Position numbers and translations under genes: made by a program. A stretch of 5,777 bases of DNA from Thermodesulfobacteriales bacterium. GTDB taxonomy: Bacteria > Desulfobacterota_D > UBA1144 > Nemesobacterales > UBA2774. The number at the start of each line of letters is the position of its first letter. Positions within the stretch are counted from its first letter, which is position 1. The DNA lies in contig SPCL01000130.1 in NCBI GenBank assembly GCA_004525335.1, positions 1 through 5,777 of the forward strand, in the 5' to 3' direction. The notes beneath the pieces are model-generated. The model saw nothing but the letters and a program-made list of their open reading frames with translations. It searched no databases and was not told where the DNA came from. This document shows, piece after piece, positions 1-5,263 of this stretch.

Positions 1-114
1 ATCTATAATAAATACTACCACACTCTTAATTAAAATGGTATATAGTATAATAAAGAATATGAAATAGCTTCATAATCCTAATATCTCAGCTCTTTAGTCT
101 TTTTGCCCTACTAT

Positions 115-155
115 TGTACTGCTCCCCTTTTGTCAAGACCGATTTAAGTTGGAAT
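115..155 (+). mobile_element. IS3/IS150-like terminal repeat, copy A (solo end)
   Basis: This 41-base block begins TGTACTGCTCCCC and ends TTTAAGTTGGAAT. By hand alignment it matches the block at 2656-2696 at 35 of 41 positions. The TG start and the TGTACTGC-C-rich opening are typical of terminal inverted repeats of IS150-group IS3 elements (known of the family). No matching end in the opposite orientation and no transposase motif is visible nearby, so I read it as a solo or decayed end. The IS interior, if any is left, would lie to the right. Confidence 0.55.
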
Positions 156-346
156 GCGGGCAACGCGCCCACTAGCGTGCTGGTTCTTAGATGCTTCAGG
201 GGATAAGTGGGACTTCGCAACTTCCATATTGCAGAGTAGATACGCAGAACTCTTATGGAAGCAGGCACTGTCTGCAAAAAGGGAGCCGCCCTTTTCTCCG
301 TTTAAAAACGCATACCACGGTTTGAGAAAACCGACCTGCCGCAATG
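156..346. other. Non-coding or relic stretch downstream of the DUF6868 gene
   Basis: I recognise no gene here. The stretch is visibly more GC-rich than its flanks and is open in several frames at once. One frame is a 68-codon minus-strand frame (144-350) whose ATG overlaps the stop of the DUF6868 gene as ATGA and whose stop lies inside terminal repeat A. Its sequence shows no recognisable motif, signal peptide or membrane segment. It may be the interior of the decayed element that begins at 115, or ordinary spacer. It also contains the hairpin at 276-295. Confidence 0.4.
276..295 (-). terminator. Terminator-like hairpin after the DUF6868 gene
   Basis: AAAAGGG (277-283) and CCCTTTT (289-295) form a 7-bp stem around a 5-base loop. 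Read on the minus strand, the right arm runs into TTTTT (280-276), the pattern of an intrinsic terminator. It lies 51 bases past the stop of the minus-strand DUF6868 gene. The structure is nearly symmetric, so it could also stop plus-strand transcription coming from the left. Confidence 0.5.
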
Positions 347-589
347 TCATCCAACGATACGCAATGCTATATACGGGACAATATTAAAAAGTATTATAGA
401 CATCTTGAAGAATGCTATCCCCGTGTAATGGATTGCGTCAAACTTTTCCACAGACAACTTGAACCATTTCCCCTGAATTCGATAAACAAAGCCGTGGGCC
501 AGCGTAAAAAATAGCCACCAATATATCAGCACTCCAACGTTAATTACCGAGCACCAAGCTAAAAAGTTGCGAATGATTTCAACTGTCAT
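347..589 (-). CDS. DUF6868 family small membrane protein
   Basis: This 80-residue protein has two predicted membrane helices, at about residues 13-34 and 55-76, joined by a short loop. The loop and start of the second helix carry the stretch RIQGKWFKLSVEKFDAIHY, followed by FFK and FNIVPYIALRIVG. I recognise this as the DUF6868 pattern, with length and ends as usual for the family, so it looks intact. Its function is unknown; it should sit in the inner membrane. The start is supported by AAGAAGGAG (complement of 598-606), eight bases before the ATG. A promoter is proposed at 641-669 and a terminator at 276-295, so it is probably transcribed alone. It is divergent from the DUF389 gene at 711, and the two may share the control region between them (inference). 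Confidence 0.85.
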   Translation of the reverse strand: MTVEIIRNFLAWCSVINVGVLIYWWLFFTLAHGFVYRIQGKWFKLSVEKFDAIHYTGIAFFKMSIILFNIVPYIALRIVG

Positions 590-614
590 TTATTATGCTC
601 CTTCTTCTAGCATC

Positions 615-666
615 TACCCACTTAATGTAGAGCAGTATACTATATATTTGATATTACCCACTTAAT
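615..666. repeat. Pair of 12-bp direct repeats, candidate operator
   Basis: TACCCACTTAAT occurs at 615-626 and again at 655-666, with starts 40 bases apart, roughly four helical turns. The pair brackets the proposed minus-strand promoter at 641-669: the right copy overlaps its -35 box and the left copy lies just past its -10 box. Paired identical sites around a promoter suggest binding of a regulator (inference). No regulator gene is present in the window. Confidence 0.5.
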
Positions 667-669
667 CAA
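641..669 (-). promoter_or_regulatory. Sigma70-like promoter for the DUF6868 gene
   Basis: On the minus strand TTGATT (complement of 664-669) and TATATA (641-646) are separated by 17 bases. Transcription would start near 634, giving a leader of about 45 bases before the ATG at 589. The region is very AT-rich, so chance matches are possible. I find no equally good promoter for the divergent gene at 711. Confidence 0.45.
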
Positions 670-710
670 TCATTCTTTCAATATTAAATCTCTACGCTTA
701 AAGGTAAGTT

Positions 711-1739
711 ATGAGCCTGCGCCTAATTGAAATAATACTTCCTGAAACACAGAATTTAGAGCGTCTGAGAGAACTGCTCGAAGGCCACCCGATAATTGAA
801 ATGTGGGAAGACAACATATCGGGCGAGAAAACTCTAATTAAGATTCTCGTCAATGCTGAAGAGTCCGAGAAAATTCTTGATTTGCTGGAGAAGAGATTTT
901 CTAAGGCTGAGCATTTTCGCATTATACTGCTTCCTGTTGAAGCTTCCATTCCTAGGCCTGAAAAACCAAAGAAAGAAGACGATCTTCAAGTCCCAGAAAA
1001 TAGCAATGGAAAAGAAGAGACTTCAAGTATTGGAAGAATCAGCCGCGAAGAGCTATATGCCGATATGGATGGGAAAGCCAACATCACCTCGGTTTATCTG
1101 GTACTTGTGGTTCTCTCCTCAATCGTAGCTTCAATTGGTATTCTAAAAGATAATGTTGCAATCATTATAGGCGCTATGGTTATAGCGCCACTGCTTGGCC
1201 CCAATATGGCTCTGGCTCTTGGCACTACACTTGGCGATACAGACTTGATCGGCAGAGCCCTTAAGGCCAATTTGGCGGGCATTGCGGCAACGCTCATGTT
1301 GTCAATAGTAGTGGGAATGGTGTTCGCTGTGGACCCGGCTATAGGAGAGCTGTCATCCAGGACTCAGGTTGGATTGGGCGATATAGCAATCGCGCTGGCC
1401 GCTGGAGTGGCGGGAACATTATCTTTTACCAAGGGGCTTCCAAGCGCACTCATAGGAGTTATGGTTGCCGTTGCTCTTTTGCCGCCAACCGTAACGGTTG
1501 GAATGCTGCTTGGCTCAAACAACATGGCCCTTGTGCCGGGAGCGGTGCAGTTGGTTCTGGTAAACGTTATCTGTGTTAACTTGGCTGCGGTTACTACTTT
1601 TTTCTTTAGGGGAGTCAGACCCAGAACATGGTGGGAGACTAAGAAAGCGGAGAAAGCAACCAGGACCGCTATTATAATCTGGAGCCTGCTATTAATAATC
1701 CTCGTGATTGCTATATTGGAATCTCAGGGTTATTTATAA
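711..1739 (+). CDS. TIGR00341/DUF389 family membrane protein
   Basis: This 342-residue protein has two parts. Residues 1-80 are soluble and look like a small alpha/beta domain; 80-118 is a charged, probably flexible linker. The rest is membrane-embedded, with about seven helices near 125-145, 147-170, 184-206, 222-242, 244-267, 275-298 and 318-337. The DUF389 signature is clear: ASIGILKDNVAIIIGAMVIA followed by PLLGPN (140-165), then GDTDLIGRALKANL and a late ALLPPTVTVG (255-264). Full-length TIGR00341 proteins have this layout. The biochemical role is not established; these are inner-membrane proteins of unknown, possibly transport-related, function. AAAGG (700-704) lies six bases before the ATG. 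The downstream gene is convergent, so it is probably monocistronic. It looks intact. Confidence 0.9.
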   Translation: MSLRLIEIILPETQNLERLRELLEGHPIIEMWEDNISGEKTLIKILVNAEESEKILDLLEKRFSKAEHFRIILLPVEASIPRPEKPKKEDDLQVPENSNGKEETSSIGRISREELYADMDGKANITSVYLVLVVLSSIVASIGILKDNVAIIIGAMVIAPLLGPNMALALGTTLGDTDLIGRALKANLAGIAATLMLSIVVGMVFAVDPAIGELSSRTQVGLGDIAIALAAGVAGTLSFTKGLPSALIGVMVAVALLPPTVTVGMLLGSNNMALVPGAVQLVLVNVICVNLAAVTTFFFRGVRPRTWWETKKAEKATRTAIIIWSLLLIILVIAILESQGYL

Positions 1740-1742
1740 TTC

Positions 1743-1781
1743 AAAAAATCCCCTATCCCGCTTTGTTGAAACAGGATAGGG
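1743..1781 (-). terminator. Intrinsic terminator between convergent genes
   Basis: CCCTATCC (1751-1758) pairs perfectly with GGATAGGG (1774-1781). Inside, TGTT (1764-1767) and AACA (1770-1773) can extend the stem past a small bulge. On the minus strand the stem is followed by GA and then TTTTTT (complement of 1743-1748), a good U-tract for ending transcription of the DUF1579 gene, whose stop is at 1807. On the plus strand the hairpin is followed only by a loose AT-rich stretch, so it would be a weaker stop for the DUF389 gene ending at 1739. Confidence 0.75.
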
Positions 1782-1806
1782 AACCTTATATCTATTTAAT
1801 AAAAGT

Positions 1807-2406
1807 CTATTTCTTTCTTGTGTAGTTGATTTCCATGACACGCATTTCCTGCCCGTCAGGGGTCGATATAGACATTTCATAGCTAAAGTTGTCTGCATCC
1901 ACAAACTTTGTAACACCTTTAAATGTTTGCTGTCCCGCCATCGGATCTGTGAAAGTGCCTTTTTCAGTCATAGTTTTTGTTTCTGCATCATAGGATCCGA
2001 CTGCGTTCATCATTCCCGTTCCCATGGTGTCTACCCAAGTGTTTACATATTCTTTCTTTGCGTTGTCGTAACCAATGATCCCCATTCCCTCAAAGGGCTG
2101 GCCCATTGAGGTGCCTTTTACATCCATTTCCAAAAAGCGGTTGCCTAAAATCCATTTCACGTCGTTTGTGCCGGTGGATTCCTCAGGCGGGGTATTGGGC
2201 GAAGACCAGTATTTAAGGGAATAATCCCAGCTGCCTACCAATTGCTCCATTACTTTATGCCCATCGCCAGGTGTTGAATATACCTGCCACTTTGCCATAG
2301 CTTCGGCTTTCATCTTCTCCATATCTTCTTTCTGATCTGCCTGAGATGAAATGCCCGCACATAGGCTTAATGCCAATATGAAAAATAACACTCTCTCTAT
2401 CTTCAT
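1807..2406 (-). CDS. Exported DUF1579 domain protein
   Basis: This 199-residue protein starts with a signal peptide: basic MKIER, a hydrophobic core VLFFILALSLCAG, and likely cleavage after residue 23 (SQA). Cys16 is preceded by Leu, a poor lipobox, so lipoprotein processing is less likely. A charged, Met-rich helix follows (DQKEDMEKMKAEAMAKW). The DUF1579 domain fills the remainder: HKVMEQLVGSWDYSLKYW near 50-67, then ILGNRFLEMDVKG, FEGMGIIGYDNAKKEYVNTW, TFTDPMAGQQTFKGV and a final MRVMEINYTRKK. The family is small, beta-rich and of unknown function; the fold suggests binding of a hydrophobic ligand, but that is inference. The start is supported by GAGAGGAG (complement of 2415-2422), eight bases from the ATG. 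Length and both ends look complete. Confidence 0.9.
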   Translation of the reverse strand: MKIERVLFFILALSLCAGISSQADQKEDMEKMKAEAMAKWQVYSTPGDGHKVMEQLVGSWDYSLKYWSSPNTPPEESTGTNDVKWILGNRFLEMDVKGTSMGQPFEGMGIIGYDNAKKEYVNTWVDTMGTGMMNAVGSYDAETKTMTEKGTFTDPMAGQQTFKGVTKFVDADNFSYEMSISTPDGQEMRVMEINYTRKK

Positions 2407-2439
2407 GCTTTGTACTCCTCTCTTTGGTTTCTTGTCTGT

Positions 2440-2469
2440 AAAATACTAACTGATTAATTGGCTGAACAA
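2440..2469 (-). promoter_or_regulatory. Possible promoter of the DUF1579 gene
   Basis: On the minus strand TTGTTC (complement of 2464-2469) and TATTTT (complement of 2440-2445) are 18 bases apart, placed to start transcription about 30 bases before the ATG. Each box matches the sigma70 consensus only partly and the surroundings are AT-rich, so support is weak. Confidence 0.3.
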
Positions 2470-2586
2470 AGATATTTTTATCATTTCTTCTTATCTAATT
2501 CTGGTTATAGCCTGTAAATACTCTTATCATAAATTGTTGTTGTATACATTCTAAGATTTATCTATACTTTTTAATGTTATTGATCG

Positions 2587-2615
2587 TGTACTGTTGTACT
2601 GTTCCCCCTTTATCT
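2587..2615 (+). repeat. IS-end-like repeat, copy C, with doubled TGTACTGT
   Basis: TGTACTGT occurs twice in tandem (2587-2594 and 2595-2602). The second copy runs into TCCCCCTTTATC, resembling the opening of repeats A, B and D. After about 20 bases the likeness is lost. It lies 61 bases before copy B in the same orientation. It is probably a more decayed end of the same type, or a junction left by an insertion at an existing end. Confidence 0.4.
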
Positions 2616-2655
2616 ACATATATTTAGAATGACTAAAAAGTATTGGCTGATTATT

Positions 2656-2696
2656 TGTACTGCACCCTTTTTGTCAAGCTTGGTTTAAGTTGGAAT
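2656..2696 (+). mobile_element. IS3/IS150-like terminal repeat, copy B (solo end)
   Basis: TGTACTGCACCC opens a 41-base block that matches copy A at 35 of 41 positions, including the distal TTTAAGTTGGAAT. It shares TGTCAAG with copy A and GTCAAGC with the IS relic at 3919-3942. On the minus strand of that relic, GCTTGA contains the stop codon of the transposase, and the same GCTTGA is kept here. No IS3 transposase motif is visible to the right, so only the end remains. Confidence 0.55.
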
Positions 2697-2895
2697 TATA
2701 GAGAATAAATACCTTCTTGCAATTCTCATGAACTTGCTTACCATTGTGCTTAATAAGCCTATACCTAACTAATACCCCTATTATAAGGAGGGGGCAGGTC
2801 AGGAGGGAAGATAACTGTTTCCCCATGCAAAAATATACCAGCAGATCTAATCTGGTTGTGCTTATATTGGAGCGTGTTTCAGCAAGTTGAATAAT
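2697..2895. other. Gap upstream of the OmpA gene, with G-rich tract
   Basis: No gene is supported here. A purine-rich tract at 2787-2807 has five runs of two or more G and could form a two-layer G-quadruplex. CCCCT (2775-2779) could instead pair with AGGGG (2789-2793). A 21-codon frame (2825-2890) ends 17 bases before the OmpA-family start, but it has no ribosome binding site at a usable distance. A 49-codon minus-strand frame (2678-2827) is also open but has no recognisable content. I could not pick a convincing promoter for the downstream gene. Confidence 0.35.
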
Positions 2896-2902
2896 AAGGA
2901 GG
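2896..2902 (+). promoter_or_regulatory. Ribosome binding site fixing the OmpA-family start
   Basis: AAGGAGG is a near-perfect Shine-Dalgarno sequence, five bases before the ATG at 2908. It lies downstream of the in-frame TTG at 2887, which would add seven residues before the signal peptide. It therefore selects the ATG at 2908. Confidence 0.85.
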
Positions 2903-2907
2903 AACTC

Positions 2908-3888
2908 ATGATAAGAAATGTAATTTATGCAGCAGTATGTTTATTTCTATTATCTAGAATTGAGAATTTAAGGGCGCAAGATGCTCCAGATACATCCGAT
3001 CACCCTATGATTACACGATATACGGGATCTGTAATCGATGGCTATGAGGTGCACGAATTTAACGAGTATATTCTTCCGATCGGTCCGGCCATTAAGGATG
3101 ACAAAGGAAACCGTGTTCCGTCTGAGAAGTTGTCGCTTGAAGGACAAATTACCAGGATATTGTATCGTGGTCCTGAGGACCGATCTACTTTGGAAATATT
3201 TAGAAATTACCGGTCCGCTCTTGAGAGTGCCGGGTTCGAGGTCTTGTTTTTCTGTTCAGATGAGGAGTGCGGGCGACTTTTTCACTGGCTGCTATATAAA
3301 GAAAAGAAAATGATTAAGACTACAAAGACAAGTGGTGCTGCATTCGATAAACCCCAGGACATCCGTTATCTTTCTGCGAAGAAAACAGCGGAAGACGGTA
3401 CTGTAATTCATGTATCTTTGCTTGTTGCTATTGACTCTATCTGGACAAAAAAGCCGGTGACTTTGCTAGAGGTTGTTGAAAGCAAATCTATGGACACTGG
3501 TATGGTAAGTGTCAATGCGGAGGTGATGGCAGAGGGCATAGACGCAACCGGTCATATTGCAATCTACGGCATATATTTCGACACTGACAGCGACAGTCTG
3601 AAAGTGGAATCCGATTCGACTCTAGAGGAAATCGTCAAACTACTAAGCGAGCGCCCATCTCTTAAGCTGCTCGTAGTAGGACACACCGATAACCAGGGTG
3701 GCTATGACTACAATATTGGCCTCTCGCAACGGCGTGCCGCGGCGGTTGTAAAGGCACTTACACAACGGCTTGGGGTTGATGCCACGAGATTGAAACCTGC
3801 TGGGGTTGGCTATTTGTCACCTGTTGCTGCTAATGATACAGCTGATGGACGAGCTCAAAACCGTCGGGTAGAGCTAGTCAAAAATTAA
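2908..3888 (+). CDS. Exported DUF4892-OmpA family protein
   Basis: With the ATG at 2908 the product has 326 residues. Residues 1-23 form a signal peptide (MIRN, hydrophobic VIYAAVCLFLLS, cleavage likely after LRA). Residues about 30-190 resemble DUF4892: EGQITRILYRGPEDRSTLEI, then AGFEVLFFC and DEECG with Cys116 and Cys121, which could form a disulfide. Residues about 217-326 are an OmpA C-terminal domain. It contains IYFDTDSDSL, VGHTDNQGG, the LSxxRA helix (272-277) and GRAQNRRVEL at the end. Asp261 and Arg276 have the spacing of the residues that hold diaminopimelate in OmpA proteins, so peptidoglycan binding is likely. There is no outer-membrane barrel, so the protein is probably periplasmic or membrane-associated and tethers its N-terminal domain to the wall. 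It appears monocistronic, with IS relics on both sides. Confidence 0.9.
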   Translation: MIRNVIYAAVCLFLLSRIENLRAQDAPDTSDHPMITRYTGSVIDGYEVHEFNEYILPIGPAIKDDKGNRVPSEKLSLEGQITRILYRGPEDRSTLEIFRNYRSALESAGFEVLFFCSDEECGRLFHWLLYKEKKMIKTTKTSGAAFDKPQDIRYLSAKKTAEDGTVIHVSLLVAIDSIWTKKPVTLLEVVESKSMDTGMVSVNAEVMAEGIDATGHIAIYGIYFDTDSDSLKVESDSTLEEIVKLLSERPSLKLLVVGHTDNQGGYDYNIGLSQRRAAAVVKALTQRLGVDATRLKPAGVGYLSPVAANDTADGRAQNRRVELVKN

Positions 3889-3918
3889 AATTGATAGTTT
3901 GTAAACAACGGTCCCAGC

Positions 3919-4069
3919 TGTACTACTTTCCAATAGTCAAGCGGCGTTTAGGAGCGTATCTTCTATTTTTTTGTAATACTCCTCTTCCGCCTGAACCGGT
4001 GTGCGGTAGCCATGTGCTGAATGAAGGTAACCGCATCGATTTTTTTACTAGATTCTTAATGGGTAGCAG
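3919..4069 (-). mobile_element. Relic of an IS3-family element (transposase end plus terminal repeat)
   Basis: The plus strand begins TGTACTAC and contains GTCAAGC at 3936-3942, as in terminal repeat B. On the minus strand this end directly follows a recognisable transposase C-terminus (3937-4032) whose stop codon lies inside the repeat, a usual arrangement in IS3-family elements. Upstream on the minus strand the transposase frame is lost after a TAA, and at 4070 a further terminal repeat begins. The element is therefore only a fragment of about 150 bases, possibly cut by a second insertion at 4070. Confidence 0.6.
3937..4032 (-). pseudogene. Transposase C-terminal fragment, IS3 family
   Basis: The minus strand encodes 31 residues and a TGA stop: GYLHSAHGYRTPVQAEEEYY, then KKIEDTLLNAA. 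The HSAxGYRTP core followed by an acidic, Tyr-containing tail is the hallmark of the end of IS3-family DDE transposases, usually RPHSALGYRTP. The Arg-Pro before HSA is replaced by Tyr-Leu, and the frame meets a stop a few codons further upstream. The catalytic DDE residues are absent, so this is a dead fragment. The stop overlaps the terminal repeat. Confidence 0.65.
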
Positions 4070-4090
4070 TGTACTGCACCCCTTAATTAG
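4070..4090 (+). mobile_element. IS150-like terminal repeat, copy D (solo end)
   Basis: TGTACTGCACCCCTTAATTA opens with the same twelve bases as copy B and then departs from it. The following bases (AGACTACAAAATTT) resemble other IS3-family ends, where TTAGAC-like words are common. It lies 151 bases after the start of the relic at 3919 in the same orientation, which suggests a second element inserted into the first and then lost most of its body. No transposase motif is seen between here and 4153. Confidence 0.45.
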
Positions 4091-4153
4091 ACTACAAAAT
4101 TTCTAATCGGTTATTTAGTTCTCCCAACCTAACCTGTCAACATAAGTAATTTA

Positions 4154-4963
4154 TTAGTATTTCTCAGGGATGAAGGTTTTGTCTAGAATTTGAGACCTTT
4201 TATAGTCCTTCTTTTTCTGAAGTGGGGGGAGTTTTATCTTTTTCTGCGGTACTTCCTCATAAGGGATATGATCTAACAAATGGCTTATGCAGTTTAGCCT
4301 GCCTCTCTTTTTGTCATTTGTATCAACAACATACCACGGCGAGATTTTTGTGTCGGTATGTTTAAACATCTCGTCTTTTGCCTTCTCGTATTCATACCAC
4401 TTGGAGCGGGCTGTCATATCCATCGGGCTTATCTTCCACTGCTTCATTGGGTTGTCTAGGCGTTCTTGAAACCTCACTTCCTGCTCATCAGCTGTTATAT
4501 CGAGCCAGTATTTAAAGAGCAATATGCCTGAGCGTATAAGAGTCTCTTCAAACCCCGGGCATATTCGTAAAAATTCATCATACTGATCGTCTGTGCAAAA
4601 ACCCATTACCCTCTCTACACCGGCGCGGTTGTACCAGCTGCGGTCAAAAAGCACAATCTCTCCGGCTGCCGGCAAGTGTGGGACATAACGCTGTAAATAC
4701 CACTGTGTTTTCTCTTTTTCTGTGGGCACACCGAGAGCGACGACATGGCAAATGCGGTGATTCAGTGGCTCAGTGATGCGCTTTATCATTCCGCCTTTCC
4801 CCGCAGCGTCTCTTCCCTCGAAAAGAACTACGATTCTTTTCCCCTCCTGCTTAACCCACTGCTGAAGCTTAACGAGCTCTATCTGTAATTTCCCAAGCTC
4901 TTTCTCATAAGTTTTATCATCAAGTCTTTTGTGATTGTTTTTATCGTTCTTATTTTTGCCCAT
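4154..4963 (-). CDS. ppk2: Polyphosphate kinase 2, single-domain class I type
   Basis: This 269-residue cytoplasmic enzyme transfers phosphate between polyphosphate and nucleoside diphosphates; class I members mostly make ATP or GTP from polyphosphate. After a charged N-terminus come VVLFEGRDAAGKGGMIKRI with the Walker A loop (GRDAAGKGG, 50-58), the LNHR and ALGVP segments, WYLQRYVPHLPAAGEIVLFD with Walker B leading into DRSWYNRAGVERVMGF (107-122), and the lid region RFQERLDNPMKQWKISPMD (164-182). SPWYVV near 208-213 and a Lys-rich C-terminus close the fold. One PPK2 domain of about 230-260 residues is the usual size, so it is complete. The ribosome binding site is modest: GGAG (complement of 4975-4978), 11 bases from the ATG. 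A promoter is proposed at 4999-5028. It ends in two stops (TAATAA), with no clear terminator before the IS relics. Confidence 0.95.
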   Translation of the reverse strand: MGKNKNDKNNHKRLDDKTYEKELGKLQIELVKLQQWVKQEGKRIVVLFEGRDAAGKGGMIKRITEPLNHRICHVVALGVPTEKEKTQWYLQRYVPHLPAAGEIVLFDRSWYNRAGVERVMGFCTDDQYDEFLRICPGFEETLIRSGILLFKYWLDITADEQEVRFQERLDNPMKQWKISPMDMTARSKWYEYEKAKDEMFKHTDTKISPWYVVDTNDKKRGRLNCISHLLDHIPYEEVPQKKIKLPPLQKKKDYKRSQILDKTFIPEKY

Positions 4964-4998
4964 GGATAGTTCCGCTCCGTTTCTATTAAAGTTTGACT

Positions 4999-5028
4999 AT
5001 TATAATCATTGTACCCACAAAGTTCCAA
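4999..5028 (-). promoter_or_regulatory. Sigma70-like promoter of ppk2
   Basis: On the minus strand TTGGAA (complement of 5023-5028) and a perfect TATAAT (complement of 4999-5004) are 18 bases apart. Transcription would start near 4992, leaving a leader of about 30 bases before the ppk2 ATG. The -35 box overlaps the palindrome at 5026-5035. Confidence 0.55.
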
Positions 5029-5035
5029 GCGCTTG
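5026..5035. promoter_or_regulatory. 10-bp palindrome, candidate operator between divergent promoters
   Basis: CAAGCGCTTG is its own reverse complement. It overlaps the -35 box of the ppk2 promoter on one side and that of the plus-strand promoter on the other. A dimeric regulator bound here could control both genes at once (inference). Ten-base palindromes can occur by chance; the placement is what makes it interesting. Confidence 0.4.
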
Positions 5036-5061
5036 ACTTGAGTATCAAAAATTAAGATAAT
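5033..5061 (+). promoter_or_regulatory. Sigma70-like promoter of the HEAT-like protein gene
   Basis: TTGACT (5033-5038) and GATAAT (5056-5061) are 17 bases apart, five of six matches in each box and ideal spacing. Transcription would start near 5068. It diverges from the ppk2 promoter, and the two -35 boxes are only a few bases apart. Confidence 0.6.
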
Positions 5062-5067
5062 GTCCGG

Positions 5068-5263
5068 GTATACTATAACGTCTGTGAATAAATTCGATTT
5101 GCGGTTCTTTGGATTGCTCAACGAAGACGCAGATTTTGAAGAGTTCTGTGTAGTAATTCCATAATCCGAATCTATGTTGCAATAATTCGTGACCAGTTCT
5201 ATTAACATAATATAGAGATATTGTGTAATATAATTCCACTTCACACTAAAGACGGGGCACATT
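5068..5263 (+). other. Long untranslated leader, no recognised RNA element
   Basis: If the promoter at 5033-5061 is used, the transcript carries about 196 bases before the ATG at 5264. I recognise no riboswitch, attenuator or strong hairpin. A 34-codon plus-strand frame (5060-5164) reads protein-like (NKFDLRFFGLLNEDADFEEF within it). Its only ATG overlaps the -10 box and would not be in the message; an internal GTG at 5084 has no ribosome binding site. It may be a decayed gene fragment or chance. Confidence 0.35.

Noticed and set aside
154..387. 77-codon plus-strand frame and the 86-277 minus-strand frame near the left end
   Set aside because: They overlap each other and, for the first, the antisense of the DUF6868 gene; neither has a ribosome binding site or family motif.
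2678..2827. 49-codon minus-strand frame ending in terminal repeat B, considered as a transposase tail
   Set aside because: It lacks the HSAxGYRTP motif expected about 20 codons before the stop of an IS3-family transposase and shows no other motif.
2825..2890. 21-codon frame as a leader peptide for the OmpA-family gene
   Set aside because: There is no Shine-Dalgarno at a usable distance and no attenuator-like hairpin or run of regulatory codons follows it.
2887..2907. TTG at 2887 as the start of the OmpA-family protein
   Set aside because: The strong Shine-Dalgarno AAGGAGG lies downstream of it and five bases before the ATG at 2908, and the signal peptide begins properly at that ATG.
3891..4106. 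71-codon plus-strand frame after the OmpA gene
   Set aside because: It runs antisense through the IS relic; the minus strand carries the recognisable transposase end, and no ribosome binding site precedes the plus-strand frame.
5009..5036. TGTACCCACAAAGTTCC as another IS end
   Set aside because: Only the first five bases match the other ends, and the stretch is better explained as promoter spacer and -35 sequence.
5045..5239. 64-codon minus-strand frame with a GTG start in the leader region
   Set aside because: It has no ribosome binding site, no recognisable content, and lies antisense to the predicted leader and into the promoter.
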